A DNA stretch of 64,000 nucleotides from Betaproteobacteria bacterium (GTDB lineage: Bacteria; Pseudomonadota; Gammaproteobacteria; Burkholderiales; Usitatibacteraceae), in NCBI GenBank assembly GCA_016709665.1, contig JADJMI010000027.1, forward strand, positions 434,001 through 498,000. Direction: 5' to 3'. The notes below the pieces were generated by a model that was not told the origin of the DNA, did no database searches, and saw only the letters and a list, made by a program, of their open reading frames with translations. The position numbers were made by a program, and so were the translations under genes. Positions 1-8,092 of this stretch are shown here, one piece after another. Positions within the stretch are counted from its first letter, which is position 1. Each line of letters opens with the position of its first letter.

Positions 1-136
1 GCGCCCAGGCGCTGTCGGGACGGGCCTTCACGAATCCCTCCACACCGGCTTCGCGGGCGAACGCCGTGAGCTCCTGCGCGCATTCCTTCTCGAAGCCCGC
101 CCGGCAGTGGACGAGGAGGCCTCCCGCAGCGCTCAC
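1..136 (-). CDS. rlmM: 23S rRNA 2'-O-methyltransferase RlmM, N-terminal part (cut by window edge)
   Basis: The first 45 codons read from a GTG at 136 include a CRAGFEKECAQEL stretch. This closely resembles the N-terminus of RlmM (E. coli CRPGFEKECAAEI), the SAM-dependent enzyme that 2'-O-methylates C2498 of 23S rRNA. The catalytic domain lies outside the window. The GTG start overlaps the tatD stop by 4 nt (GTGA), so the gene is probably translationally coupled to tatD as the last visible gene of the long fab/holB operon. Identification rests on a short N-terminal match only. The reading frame is open to the window edge. Confidence 0.75.
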   Translation of the reverse strand, partial: MSAAGGLLVHCRAGFEKECAQELTAFAREAGVEGFVKARPDSAWA

Positions 137-906
137 CGGCTGGCGCCGCGAAAGAGCGTGAAGAAGTTTCGCGTGGTCGCCTCCGCGACGACCGCGAGCG
201 GCACGCCGCGGAGAGTGGCGATCTCCTCGGCCACATGGCGCACGAAGGCCGGCTCGTTGGTCTTGCCGCGGTGCGGGACAGGCGCGAGGTACGGCGAATC
301 CGTTTCCACGAGCATGCGTTCGAGCGGGACCCGGCGCGCGACTTCCTTCAGGGCCTTCGCGTTCTTGAAGGTGACGATCCCCGAAAAGGAGATGTGGAAG
401 CCCTGGCGCATGGCCGCTTCCGCTACTTCCCAGGATTCCGTGAAGCAGTGCATGACGCCACCGACCTGCGCCGCGCCCTCCTCTTCGAGGATGCGCAGGG
501 TATCGGCGGCGGCCTCCCGGGTATGGACGACCAGGGGCTTCGCGACCCGGCGCGCCGCGCGGATGTGCCGCCGGAATCGCTCGCGCTGCCACTCGGTGTC
601 GCCTTCGACGCGGAAGTAGTCGAGTCCGGTTTCGCCGACGGCCACGACCTTGGGGTGCGAAGCCATGGCGACCAGTTCATCCTCCGTGGCCTCGCGCTCG
701 TCACGCCGCTCGTCCGGGTGCACGCCGGCCGAGCACCACAGCTCGCGATGGGCCGCTGCGACCGCGAGCACCGCCGCGAAGGTGGAGACGGTCGTGCTGA
801 TCGTGAGCGCGTGCGTCACGCCGGCCTCGCGCATGCGCGCGAGCCGCTCGGGGAGATCCGCGCGCAGTTCCGGGAAATCGAGGTGGCAGTGGGAGTCGAC
901 CAGCAT
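133..906 (-). CDS. tatD: TatD family metal-dependent DNase
   Basis: A 257-residue TIM-barrel hydrolase of the TatD/YcfH family. It opens with MLVDSHCHLDF, the N-terminal metal-binding H-x-H. It also carries the VGETGLDY glutamate motif, a VHTREAAADT histidine segment and the C-terminal LVETDSPYLAPVPHRG metal/substrate motif. Family members are Mg-dependent 3'-5' exonucleases linked to DNA repair and quality control. The ATG at 906 is chosen because the family begins exactly at this motif; the open frame extends upstream without conserved residues. It lies 37 nt after the PilZ gene and overlaps rlmM by 4 nt. Placement beside holB, tmk and pilZ is the usual proteobacterial arrangement, which supports YcfH-type rather than Tat-operon TatD. 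Confidence 0.9.
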   Translation of the reverse strand: MLVDSHCHLDFPELRADLPERLARMREAGVTHALTISTTVSTFAAVLAVAAAHRELWCSAGVHPDERRDEREATEDELVAMASHPKVVAVGETGLDYFRVEGDTEWQRERFRRHIRAARRVAKPLVVHTREAAADTLRILEEEGAAQVGGVMHCFTESWEVAEAAMRQGFHISFSGIVTFKNAKALKEVARRVPLERMLVETDSPYLAPVPHRGKTNEPAFVRHVAEEIATLRGVPLAVVAEATTRNFFTLFRGASR

Positions 907-943
907 GTGACGGCATTCTACCGCCCCGGCACCGCGGGCCTGC

Positions 944-1312
944 CTAGATCGTGTGCGTGGGGCGCGAGGATTGCAGGGCGCCGGCGAGCAGGCCTTCGAC
1001 CTTCTTGCGAAGCTCGCGGCACGTCTCGCTGTCCTGGAGCTGGACGCCGATGCCCTGCGGCCGGTTGGCGGCGGCATGGGGCGGGTTGATCCAGGCCACG
1101 TGACCCTGGATCGGGATGCGGGCGCTGTCGTCGAGAAGAGACAGCAGCACGAGCACCTCGTCGCCGAGACGATGGCTGCCGGTGCTGGGAACGAACAGGC
1201 CTCCGCCGCGCAGCAGCGGCATCCACGCGGCGTAGAGCGCGGCCTTGGACCGGATCACCAGGGAGAACACCCCCGGCCGGTCGATGGCGGTATCGCTGGA
1301 TAGGTCGTTCAT
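944..1312 (-). CDS. pilZ: PilZ domain protein (type IV pilus PilZ type)
   Basis: A 122-residue single-domain PilZ protein. Visible family landmarks are a GGGLFVPS strand, the L-x-L-L strand of the barrel (EVLVLLSLL), GHVAWINPP and a GIGVQL strand. The N-terminal R-x3-R c-di-GMP-binding motif of canonical PilZ domains is not evident. This matches the non-c-di-GMP-binding PilZ proteins encoded beside holB and tmk, which act in type IV pilus assembly through PilB/FimX contacts. It sits 3 nt after the holB stop and 37 nt before tatD. Function in pilus biogenesis is inferred from the family and its conserved neighbourhood, since no pilus genes are in the window. Confidence 0.85.
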   Translation of the reverse strand: MNDLSSDTAIDRPGVFSLVIRSKAALYAAWMPLLRGGGLFVPSTGSHRLGDEVLVLLSLLDDSARIPIQGHVAWINPPHAAANRPQGIGVQLQDSETCRELRKKVEGLLAGALQSSRPTHTI

Positions 1313-1315
1313 GGC

Positions 1316-2317
1316 TCAGCCCAGTGTCGCGCGATTGTAGGCCATCATCAAGTGCTCGGCCACCAGGCGTGCATTGAGCGGATGGGCCACGAGGCGACGG
1401 GCTTCCACCAGGTCGCGATCGAGCGCGAGCAGCGCCTCCAGGCGCGCGCGCCTCGCCTTCTGCTTGAGCGCGGGCACGCAGTCCCGGTGGTGGCGCGGCT
1501 CGCCGGCCGTCTTCACCCGGACCAGGTCGTGCACCCACGTCTGCATCCACAGGACGGTGCGGTCGAGTTGCGCGCGGTCGAAGCCGGTCGCGAACGCGAG
1601 GGCGTGCGCGCCGTCCGGCCGGGAAAGCTCGCCCACCACGCGGCGGCGCCATTCGCGCTCCTCGGGGGCAGCCAGGTCGCGCGCCAGGAGCGGCGCGCCG
1701 CCTGCCAGCGCCAGGGACACCTCGGGCTCGCCGGCACCTTCGGCCGCGAGCCAGGCGAGCGCCACGTCGCGGGGCGGAACGCGCAGGGTGACGGCCTGGC
1801 AGCGGCTGCGGATCGTCGCGAGCAGGCGTGCCGGCCGGTCGCTCACGAGCACGATCACCGTGGATGGCGGCGGCTCCTCGAGCGTCTTGAGCAGGGCATT
1901 GGCCGCGGCGATCTGGAGCGCCTCCGCCGGCCGGATCACGATCACGCGAAATCCCGCGCGGTGCGTGGAAAGCGAGACGAGATCGCCCAGGGCACGGACC
2001 TGTCCGATCTTGATGACGAGGCTCTTCTTTTCCTTCGAGCCCTCGGCCGGCGCGTCGTCGTCGCCTTCCTCGGCAGCCTCCGGCAGGACTTCACGGTAGT
2101 CCGGATGATTGCCCTGCTCGAACCAGTTGCAAGAAGCGCAGGCGTCGCAGGCGAGTCCCTCCCGGGGCGACTCGCACAACAGGCTCTTGGCGAATTCCCG
2201 CGCGAAGGCCGCCTTGCCGATGCCGGTGCGGCCCGACACGAGCAGCGCGTGCGGCAGGTGATCGCGCCGGCCGGCGAGCTTCGAGAGCGCCTCGCGATGC
2301 CAGGGAAGCGCGCTCAC
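1316..2317 (-). CDS. holB: DNA polymerase III subunit delta'
   Basis: A 333-residue AAA+ clamp-loader subunit. Residues from about 25 carry HALLVSGRTGIGKAAFAREF, a P-loop of the delta' type. A zinc finger follows, with cysteines in CDACASC and a further upstream Cys. The ALLKTLEEPP sensor stretch and a DRPARLLATIRSRCQ arginine/SRC motif follow. It loads the beta clamp together with delta and tau/gamma. I choose the GTG at 2317, which overlaps the tmk stop by 4 nt (GTGA); the frame is open further upstream only as a shadow of tmk. The tmk-holB-pilZ-tatD order is conserved in many proteobacteria. Confidence 0.9.
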   Translation of the reverse strand: MSALPWHREALSKLAGRRDHLPHALLVSGRTGIGKAAFAREFAKSLLCESPREGLACDACASCNWFEQGNHPDYREVLPEAAEEGDDDAPAEGSKEKKSLVIKIGQVRALGDLVSLSTHRAGFRVIVIRPAEALQIAAANALLKTLEEPPPSTVIVLVSDRPARLLATIRSRCQAVTLRVPPRDVALAWLAAEGAGEPEVSLALAGGAPLLARDLAAPEEREWRRRVVGELSRPDGAHALAFATGFDRAQLDRTVLWMQTWVHDLVRVKTAGEPRHHRDCVPALKQKARRARLEALLALDRDLVEARRLVAHPLNARLVAEHLMMAYNRATLG

Positions 2318-2931
2318 GCAAACGCCTTCGCGAAAGCCCGTGCCAATCGATCGCGCACCGTATCGAGGGCGCCGGAGGCGTCGATGACATGAATGCGGCC
2401 GCCGCTCGAGCGCGCCCTGTCGAGGTAGGCGTCCCGGACCCGCCGGAAGAACTCGGCCGCCTCGCGCTCGAACCGGTCCGGGTCGCGGCTCTGGGCGCGC
2501 TGGCGCTCGTAGGCCGTCGCGGGATCGAGATCGAAGAGAAACGTGGCATCGGGCTGGCGGTCGGGGTGGACGAGGCGTTCGAGCGTCTCGAACACGGACG
2601 CGGGCAGGCCGCGTCCGCCGCACTGGTAGGCGTAGGTCGCGTCGCTGAATCGGTCGGACAGGACCCAGTCGCCGCGGCCGAGCGCCGGCTCGATGACGCG
2701 AACGAGGTGCTCGCGTCGCGCGGCGAACATGACGAGTGCCTCGGTCGTGCCTTCCATGGGATCGTTCAGCGCCATCGCGCGCAGCTTCTCGCCCAGTGGC
2801 GTGCCGCCGGGCTCGCGCGTCACGACGACGCCGGCGCCGCGCGCACGGATGGCGGACGCGAGATACTCCAGGTGCGAGGACTTCCCCGCGCCGTCGATGC
2901 CTTCCACCGTGATGAAGCGTCCCGTGCTCAT
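2314..2931 (-). CDS. tmk: Thymidylate kinase
   Basis: A 205-residue dTMP kinase that makes dTDP for DNA synthesis. It begins MSTGRFITVEGIDGAGKSSH, containing the P-loop GIDGAGKS. It also has the TREPGG dTMP-binding motif, the DRFSDATYAYQ motif after VLSDR, and the LID region RAQSRDPDRFE. Length and motif order match the bacterial enzyme. The start is fixed by the N-terminal motif and by a 4-nt ATGA overlap with the mltG stop, and its own stop overlaps the holB GTG. Expression is therefore tied to the operon. Confidence 0.95.
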   Translation of the reverse strand: MSTGRFITVEGIDGAGKSSHLEYLASAIRARGAGVVVTREPGGTPLGEKLRAMALNDPMEGTTEALVMFAARREHLVRVIEPALGRGDWVLSDRFSDATYAYQCGGRGLPASVFETLERLVHPDRQPDATFLFDLDPATAYERQRAQSRDPDRFEREAAEFFRRVRDAYLDRARSSGGRIHVIDASGALDTVRDRLARAFAKAFA

Positions 2932-3926
2932 CGTTTCCCCAGCTGGTATCTCGCCACCGCCCGATTGTGCTCCTCGAGGCTGCGCGAGAACTGGTGCGTG
3001 CCGTCGCCGCGACCGACGAAATAGAGAAACGGCGTCGCCTCCGGATGCAGCGCGGCCTCGATCGACGCCGCGCCCGGCATCGCGATCGGCGTGGGCGGCA
3101 GGCCGTCGCGCGTGTAGGTGTTGAAGGGGGTGTCCGCGACGAGATCGCGCTTCCTGAGGTTGCCGTCGAAACCGGTGCCCAGCCCGTAGATCACCGTCGG
3201 ATCGGTCTGCAGGCGCATGCCCAGGCGCAGCCGGTTCACGAACACCGAGGCGATGACGGGGCGCTCGCCGCGCTGGCCGGTCTCCTTCTCGATGAGGGAG
3301 GCGAGGATGAGGGCCTCGTAGGCCGTCGCGAGGGGCAGGTCCGGCGACCGGCCCTCCCAGGCCTGCGCGAGGCGCTTCTTCATCGCGCCGTGCGCGCGCT
3401 TCAGGATCTCCACGTCCGGGGTTCCGGCCACGAAGCGGTAGGTGTCGGGAAAGAAGAGCCCCTCGAGCGCCGTTTCCTCGACGCCGAGGACGTTGCGGAT
3501 CTCGGCGTCGGGCTTTCCCGCCAGCGTCTGCCTCACGTGGGGGTTCTTCGCCAGCGTGGCCAGCCATTGCCGGAAGGTCGTGCCCTCGACGAAGGCAACC
3601 TCGACGGGCAGCACGTCCCCGCTCGCCAGCTTGTCGAGAAGTTCGAGCGGCGTCACCGGCCGCTCGAGGCGGTAGGTACCGGCCTGCAGTTGCGATGCCT
3701 TGCCGAGCGCGCGGGCGAGCAGCCAGAAGCCGTAGGGCTCCGCGAACAGGCCGTCTTCGCTCAGTTGCCGCGAGACGGCCTTCAGGCTGGCGCCGCTTTT
3801 CACGGTGAAATCGAAGGGGAGTCGCGGCGGTTCGAGCGGGCGAAGGACGAACGCGACCACGATCGCCGCGAGGCCCAGTGCCGCGGCGATCGCCGACAGG
3901 AGGTAGCGACTACGCCGCCGCCGCAT
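2928..3926 (-). CDS. mltG: Endolytic murein transglycosylase MltG
   Basis: A 332-residue YceG/MltG protein that cleaves nascent glycan strands and probably sets their length. Residues 1-8 are basic and 9-28 form one transmembrane helix, with the catalytic part in the periplasm. A LysM-like segment (VKSGASLKAVSRQLSEDG) is followed by the YceG domain with EGLFFPDTYRF. The catalytic-glutamate segment is LASLIEKETGQ, and the substrate-loop stretches are LQTDPTVIYGLG and FNTYTRDGLPPTPIAMPG. It overlaps pabC by 17 nt and tmk by 4 nt. The pabC-mltG-tmk-holB order is the standard one. Confidence 0.93.
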   Translation of the reverse strand: MRRRRSRYLLSAIAAALGLAAIVVAFVLRPLEPPRLPFDFTVKSGASLKAVSRQLSEDGLFAEPYGFWLLARALGKASQLQAGTYRLERPVTPLELLDKLASGDVLPVEVAFVEGTTFRQWLATLAKNPHVRQTLAGKPDAEIRNVLGVEETALEGLFFPDTYRFVAGTPDVEILKRAHGAMKKRLAQAWEGRSPDLPLATAYEALILASLIEKETGQRGERPVIASVFVNRLRLGMRLQTDPTVIYGLGTGFDGNLRKRDLVADTPFNTYTRDGLPPTPIAMPGAASIEAALHPEATPFLYFVGRGDGTHQFSRSLEEHNRAVARYQLGKR

Positions 3927-4731
3927 CGTCGGCCGCGACGAGGCGCTGGATGAGCCGGGCGACCGGCCCGGGCGCGCCGACCCACGCGCCCAGGCGCACG
4001 ACGGGCCAGATGCCGATCACGCTGTTGGTGATGAAGAGTTCGTCGGCCCCGGCCAATTCCGCGAACGGCACGTCGCGCTCGGCACAGGCGATGCCTTGCG
4101 CGGCGAGCAGGTCCCGAACGCGTTCGCGTTGGGCGCCGACGACCCCGCAGCGCGTGAGGGCGGGCGTCGCCACGGCACCGGCCTTCGCGATGAAGACGTT
4201 GCTCATCGTGCCCTCGATGACGCGCCCGGCGGCGTCGCAGATGAATCCCTCGCGGATCGCCGGGTCGCGCCACTCCGCGCGGGCGAGCACGTTCTCGAGG
4301 CGGTTGAGGGACTTCACGCCGGCGAGCCGCGGTTGCTCGCCCAGCACGAGGTCGCAGCGTCTGGCGCCGATTCCGTCCCGTGCGGGTTCGGGATCGACCG
4401 GTATGGACGCATAGGCGACGACGATCCGGGTGGGCGCCATGTCCTCCGGATAGGCATAGCCGCGGCCACTGGATCCGCGCGTCACGATCACCTTCACGGT
4501 GGCGTTCGCGGGCGCCAGGCGACGGATCTCGTCGAGGACGATCGCCGGATCGGGCGGTGCGATGCCCACCATGCGGCAATCGCGCTCGAGGAGACGATGG
4601 TGCCGCGCCCAGTTGAGCGCGCGCCCTTCGCGCACGAGCAGCGTGCGAAAGACGCCGTCCCCGTAGGCGAGGCCGCGGTCCGCGGTGTCGATGGACTGCG
4701 CGGGCCAGCCGTTGACGAGGAACGAGGCCAT
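3910..4731 (-). CDS. pabC: Aminodeoxychorismate lyase (PLP fold-type IV)
   Basis: A 273-residue fold-type IV PLP enzyme that converts 4-amino-4-deoxychorismate to p-aminobenzoate and pyruvate for folate synthesis. Motifs visible are DRGLAYGDGVFRT near the N-terminus, GVKSLNRLENV (candidate PLP lysine), EGTMSNVF and ELFITNSVIGIWPV, all typical of PabC. The ATG at 4731 is chosen because the family starts with a short stretch before NGW; the frame extends upstream only over the fabF 3' end. It lies 23 nt after fabF and just before mltG, as in E. coli. A D-amino-acid transaminase or branched-chain aminotransferase is less likely given the context. Confidence 0.9.
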   Translation of the reverse strand: MASFLVNGWPAQSIDTADRGLAYGDGVFRTLLVREGRALNWARHHRLLERDCRMVGIAPPDPAIVLDEIRRLAPANATVKVIVTRGSSGRGYAYPEDMAPTRIVVAYASIPVDPEPARDGIGARRCDLVLGEQPRLAGVKSLNRLENVLARAEWRDPAIREGFICDAAGRVIEGTMSNVFIAKAGAVATPALTRCGVVGAQRERVRDLLAAQGIACAERDVPFAELAGADELFITNSVIGIWPVVRLGAWVGAPGPVARLIQRLVAADDAAAA

Positions 4732-4754
4732 GCCCGGGCGCGGAATCGCGGAGC

Positions 4755-5990
4755 CTAGCGCAGGCGCCGGAAGGCGAGCGTGCCGTTCGTTCCGCCGAAG
4801 CCGAACGAGTTCGACATCGCGGTCTCGATGCGCATCTCGCGCGCGGTGTTCGGCACGTAGTCGAGGTCGCAAGCCGGATCCGGATTCACCAGGTTGATCG
4901 TGGGCGGCGAAACCTGGTGATGGATCGCGAGCGCGGTGATGAGGGCCTCGACGCCGCCGGCGGCGCCGAGCAGGTGCCCGTGCATCGACTTGGTCGAGTT
5001 CACGGCCAGCTTTCCCGCATGGGCGCCGAACGCGGCCTTCACGGCGGCCGTCTCGTTGGCGTCGCCGAGCGGCGTGGAGGTGCCGTGGGCGTTCAGGTAC
5101 TGGACGTCATCGGGGTTGAGGCCCGCGTTCCGCATCGCCGCGAGCATGGCGCGGCGCGGGCCGTCCATGTCCGGGGCCGTGATGTGGTTCGCGTCGGCGC
5201 TCATGCCCATGCGCGCGAGTTCGCAGTAGATGCGGGCACCGCGCTTTTTCGCGTGCTCGTATTCCTCGAGGATCAGGATGCCCGCGCCCTCGCCGAGGAC
5301 GAAACCGTCGCGATCGCGATCGAAGGGACGCGAGGCCGTGGCCGGGTCGTCGTTGCGCTCCGAAAGCGCCTTGAGCGAGCAGAAGCCGCCCATGCCGGAC
5401 AGGCAGATGGTGGCCTCGGATCCGCCGGCGATCATGACGTCGGCATCGCCGTACTCGATGAAGCGGCCGGACTCTCCCACGCAGTGGGAACTGGTGGTGC
5501 ACGCCGAGACCATCGAGACGTTCGGCCCCTTGGCGCCCACCTGGATGGAAATGAGGCCGGCCACCATGTTGATGATCGAGCCGGGCACGAAGAACGGCGA
5601 GATGCGCCGCGGGCCCTTGGCGCCCATCTCGAGGATGTTGTCCTGGATCATCGGCAGGCCGCCGATGCCCGAGCCGACGTTCACCCCGATGCGTTCGGCG
5701 TTCGACTCGTCGATCACGAGCCCTGCGTCCTCCAGGGCCATCTTCGTCGCGGCGATGCCGTAGTGGATGAACGTATCGGATCGGCGCACCTCCTTGGGCG
5801 GCATCCACTGGGCGGGGTCGAAGCCCTTCACCTCCGCCGCGATGCGCGTGGGCAGCAGCTGGGCGTCGAACTTCGTGATGGGGCCCACGCCGCTACGGCC
5901 GTGGAGGAGGTTGTCCCAGGCCTGGGAGGCACCGATCCCGACGGGCGAGACGATGCCGAGCCCGGTGACGACGACGCGGCGCTTGGTCAT
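4755..5990 (-). CDS. fabF: 3-oxoacyl-[acyl-carrier-protein] synthase II
   Basis: A 411-residue condensing enzyme that elongates acyl-ACP with malonyl-ACP (KAS II). The N-terminus KRRVVVTGLGIVSPVG is typical. The nucleophile cysteine is in SMVSACTTSSHC, and the two catalytic histidines are in NAHGTSTPLGD and KSMHGHLLGAAG. The C-terminal NSFGFGGTNGTL oxyanion/glycine motif is intact. It lies downstream of acpP, separated by about 95 nt that contain a strong hairpin (6030-6053), and upstream of pabC. This is the standard fab cluster arrangement. Confidence 0.96.
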   Translation of the reverse strand: MTKRRVVVTGLGIVSPVGIGASQAWDNLLHGRSGVGPITKFDAQLLPTRIAAEVKGFDPAQWMPPKEVRRSDTFIHYGIAATKMALEDAGLVIDESNAERIGVNVGSGIGGLPMIQDNILEMGAKGPRRISPFFVPGSIINMVAGLISIQVGAKGPNVSMVSACTTSSHCVGESGRFIEYGDADVMIAGGSEATICLSGMGGFCSLKALSERNDDPATASRPFDRDRDGFVLGEGAGILILEEYEHAKKRGARIYCELARMGMSADANHITAPDMDGPRRAMLAAMRNAGLNPDDVQYLNAHGTSTPLGDANETAAVKAAFGAHAGKLAVNSTKSMHGHLLGAAGGVEALITALAIHHQVSPPTINLVNPDPACDLDYVPNTAREMRIETAMSNSFGFGGTNGTLAFRRLR

Positions 5991-6029
5991 GGGGTCACTT
6001 TGAGGTCAAGGGCGGTTTCGGATGTGAAA

Positions 6030-6053
6030 CGGGGGCCGACGACGCGGCCCCCG
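6030..6053 (-). terminator. Hairpin between acpP and fabF (possible partial terminator or mRNA-stabilising stem)
   Basis: A perfect 9-bp inverted repeat (6030-6038 with 6045-6053) around a 6-nt loop lies in the acpP-fabF gap. On the minus strand only three T residues follow it, so it is not a convincing full terminator. A second, weaker 6-bp stem lies at 6062-6076. Such a stem could let acpP mRNA accumulate above fabF, which would fit the high ACP demand. That role is inference. Confidence 0.45.
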
Positions 6054-6084
6054 GCTCGGGTCGGGGCCGTGCCCCGGCCACCTG

Positions 6085-6324
6085 CTACTGCTTGAGGTGC
6101 GCGGACACGTAGTCGATGGCCTGCTGCACGTTCGTGATCTTCTCGGCCTCTTCGTCGGGGATCTCGCACTCGAATTCTTCCTCGAGAGCCATCACGAGCT
6201 CCACGTTGTCGAGGGAATCGGCGCCGAGGTCTTCGACGAAGGAGGATTCGTTCTTCACGTCGGCTTCGGCAACGCCCAGTTGCTCGGCAACGATCTTCTT
6301 CACGCGCGCTTCTATGTTCTCCAT
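6085..6324 (-). CDS. acpP: Acyl carrier protein
   Basis: A 79-residue acidic helical carrier protein. The phosphopantetheine serine is in the GADSLDNVELVMALEEEF motif at about residue 37; the more usual residue after DSLD is T rather than N. Both ends match AcpP in length. A strong Shine-Dalgarno (GGAGG) precedes the ATG. It carries acyl intermediates for the neighbouring FabD, FabG, FabH and FabF and for PlsX. It lies 86 nt after fabG and before fabF. Confidence 0.97.
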   Translation of the reverse strand: MENIEARVKKIVAEQLGVAEADVKNESSFVEDLGADSLDNVELVMALEEEFECEIPDEEAEKITNVQQAIDYVSAHLKQ

Positions 6325-6410
6325 CGGAATCCTCCACTCTTGTTCGGGTCGGGTGCAGCGAAAAAACGGCGTATTTTACCACGGGAGGGCGGCAGGCCAC
6401 CCTCCGTCTG

Positions 6411-7151
6411 CTAGTCCATGTGCATGCCGCCGTTCACGTGCAGCGTCGTGCCCGTCACGTAGGCGGCCTGCGGGGAAACGAGGTAGAGCACGGCGCCGGC
6501 GACATCCTCGACGCGGCCCAGGCGCCCCAGGGGCACGTTCTCGACGAGCTTCTTCACCTGTTCCTCCGCCAGGGCGCGCGTCATGTCCGTCTCGATGAAG
6601 CCCGGCGCCACGCAGTTGACGGTGATCCCGCGGCTGCCGATCTCGCGCGCCAGGCTTTTCGTGAAGCCGGCGAGCCCGGCCTTCGCCGCCGCGTAGTTGG
6701 CCTGGCCGGGGTTGCCCGTGTGTCCCACCACGGAGGAGACGTTCACGATGCGCCCGGCGCGGGCCTTCATCATGCCGCGCAGCACGGCCCGCGAGAGCAG
6801 GAAGGCGCTCTTCAGGTTGGTCGACTGGATGTCGTCCCATTCCTCGTCCTTCATGCGCATGAGCAGGTTGTCACGGGTGATTCCGGCGTTGTTCACGAGG
6901 ATCGACACGGGCCCGACCTGGGTGGCCACCGCCTCGACGAGCGCCGTGCAGGCGGCCGCATCGCGCACGTCGAGGACCCGCCCGGCGCCCTGCCCGCCCG
7001 CGTCCGCGATGGATTTCGTGATCCGGTCCGCGCCGGCCTCGGTCGTCGCCGTGCCCACGACTTTCGCACCGGCCCGCGCCAGGGCGATCGCGATCGCCTC
7101 CCCGATGCCCCGCGAGGCGCCCGTCACCAGCGCCACCTGTCCATCAAGCAT
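6411..7151 (-). CDS. fabG: 3-oxoacyl-[acyl-carrier-protein] reductase
   Basis: A 246-residue short-chain dehydrogenase that reduces beta-ketoacyl-ACP with NADPH. Seen are the nucleotide-binding TGASRGIGEAIA near the N-terminus, NNAGITRDNLLMRM, the catalytic serine in VSSVVGHTGNPGQ, and the YAAAKAG Tyr-x3-Lys pair. The C-terminal MTRALAEEQ and TLHVNGGMHMD are also FabG signatures. A strong purine-rich Shine-Dalgarno precedes the start. It overlaps fabD by 8 nt and is followed by acpP. Confidence 0.96.
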   Translation of the reverse strand: MLDGQVALVTGASRGIGEAIAIALARAGAKVVGTATTEAGADRITKSIADAGGQGAGRVLDVRDAAACTALVEAVATQVGPVSILVNNAGITRDNLLMRMKDEEWDDIQSTNLKSAFLLSRAVLRGMMKARAGRIVNVSSVVGHTGNPGQANYAAAKAGLAGFTKSLAREIGSRGITVNCVAPGFIETDMTRALAEEQVKKLVENVPLGRLGRVEDVAGAVLYLVSPQAAYVTGTTLHVNGGMHMD

Positions 7152-8085
7152 GTCCGCTCCTTTCCCAGGCCAATGCCGTCTCGAGAGCCGCGCAATCCGT
7201 GAGCCCCTCGGCGTGCAGCGAGTGCGAGGTGCGCCGGGCGAGTCCGGCGAGCACCTTGCCCGGCCCGCACTCGATCACGTGGGTGACGCCCTGCCGCTCG
7301 ACAAGGTTCAGCGTCTCGACCCATCGAACGGGCCGGCAGAGCTGCTCGACCAGCGCCCGCTTGATGCGAGCCGGATCGTCGAAGGCGGCGACATCGGCGT
7401 TCTGGATGACGGGCACCGCGGGCGGGCGGATCGTCACGTCCGCGAGAGCGGCCTCGAGCGCCTCGGCCGCGGGCTTCATGAGGCTGCAGTGCGACGGGGC
7501 GCTCATCGCGAGCATCTTGGCCATCTTGGCGCCCTTCGCCTTGGCGATCGCCATGCCGCGTTCGACGGCCCCCCGGTGGCCGGCGATCACCACCTGGTGC
7601 GGCGAGTTGAGGTTGGCGGGCTCGAGCACCTCGCCCTGGGCGGCCTCGGCGCACACGGCGTCGACGAGGGCGGGATCGAGCCCCACGATCGCCGCGATGC
7701 CGCCGGTTCCTTCGGGCACGGCTTCCTGGACCGCCCCGGCGCGCAGGCGCACGAGCGGAAGCGCCTCGGCGAAGTCGATGGCGCCGGCGGCAATGAGCGC
7801 CGTGTACTCCCCGAGGCTGTGCCCGGCGAAGAAGGCCGGCATCGCCCCCCCCTGCCCGCGCCAGGCGCGCCAGCAGGCCACGCCGGCGATGAGCATCAGC
7901 GGCTGCGTGACGACGGTGCGATTCTGGGCCTCGGCGGGACCGGCTTCGGCGAGCGCCCAGTAATCCTCGCCCAGGATGGCCGAGGCCTCCTCGAACGTGG
8001 CCTTCACGACGGGCAGCGAGGCGAAGCCTCCCATCATGCCCACCGATTGGGAGCCCTGGCCGGGAAAGACGATGGCGGTTTTCAT
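7144..8085 (-). CDS. fabD: Malonyl CoA-acyl carrier protein transacylase
   Basis: A 313-residue malonyltransferase that loads malonate onto ACP. The N-terminal VFPGQGSQSVGM and the nucleophile elbow GHSLGEYTAL are canonical. The catalytic His region is APSHCSLM, and the C-terminal ECGPGKVLAGL is typical. It lies 7 nt after fabH and overlaps fabG by 8 nt. Confidence 0.96.
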   Translation of the reverse strand: MKTAIVFPGQGSQSVGMMGGFASLPVVKATFEEASAILGEDYWALAEAGPAEAQNRTVVTQPLMLIAGVACWRAWRGQGGAMPAFFAGHSLGEYTALIAAGAIDFAEALPLVRLRAGAVQEAVPEGTGGIAAIVGLDPALVDAVCAEAAQGEVLEPANLNSPHQVVIAGHRGAVERGMAIAKAKGAKMAKMLAMSAPSHCSLMKPAAEALEAALADVTIRPPAVPVIQNADVAAFDDPARIKRALVEQLCRPVRWVETLNLVERQGVTHVIECGPGKVLAGLARRTSHSLHAEGLTDCAALETALAWERSGHA

Positions 8086-8092
8086 GGTTGGC

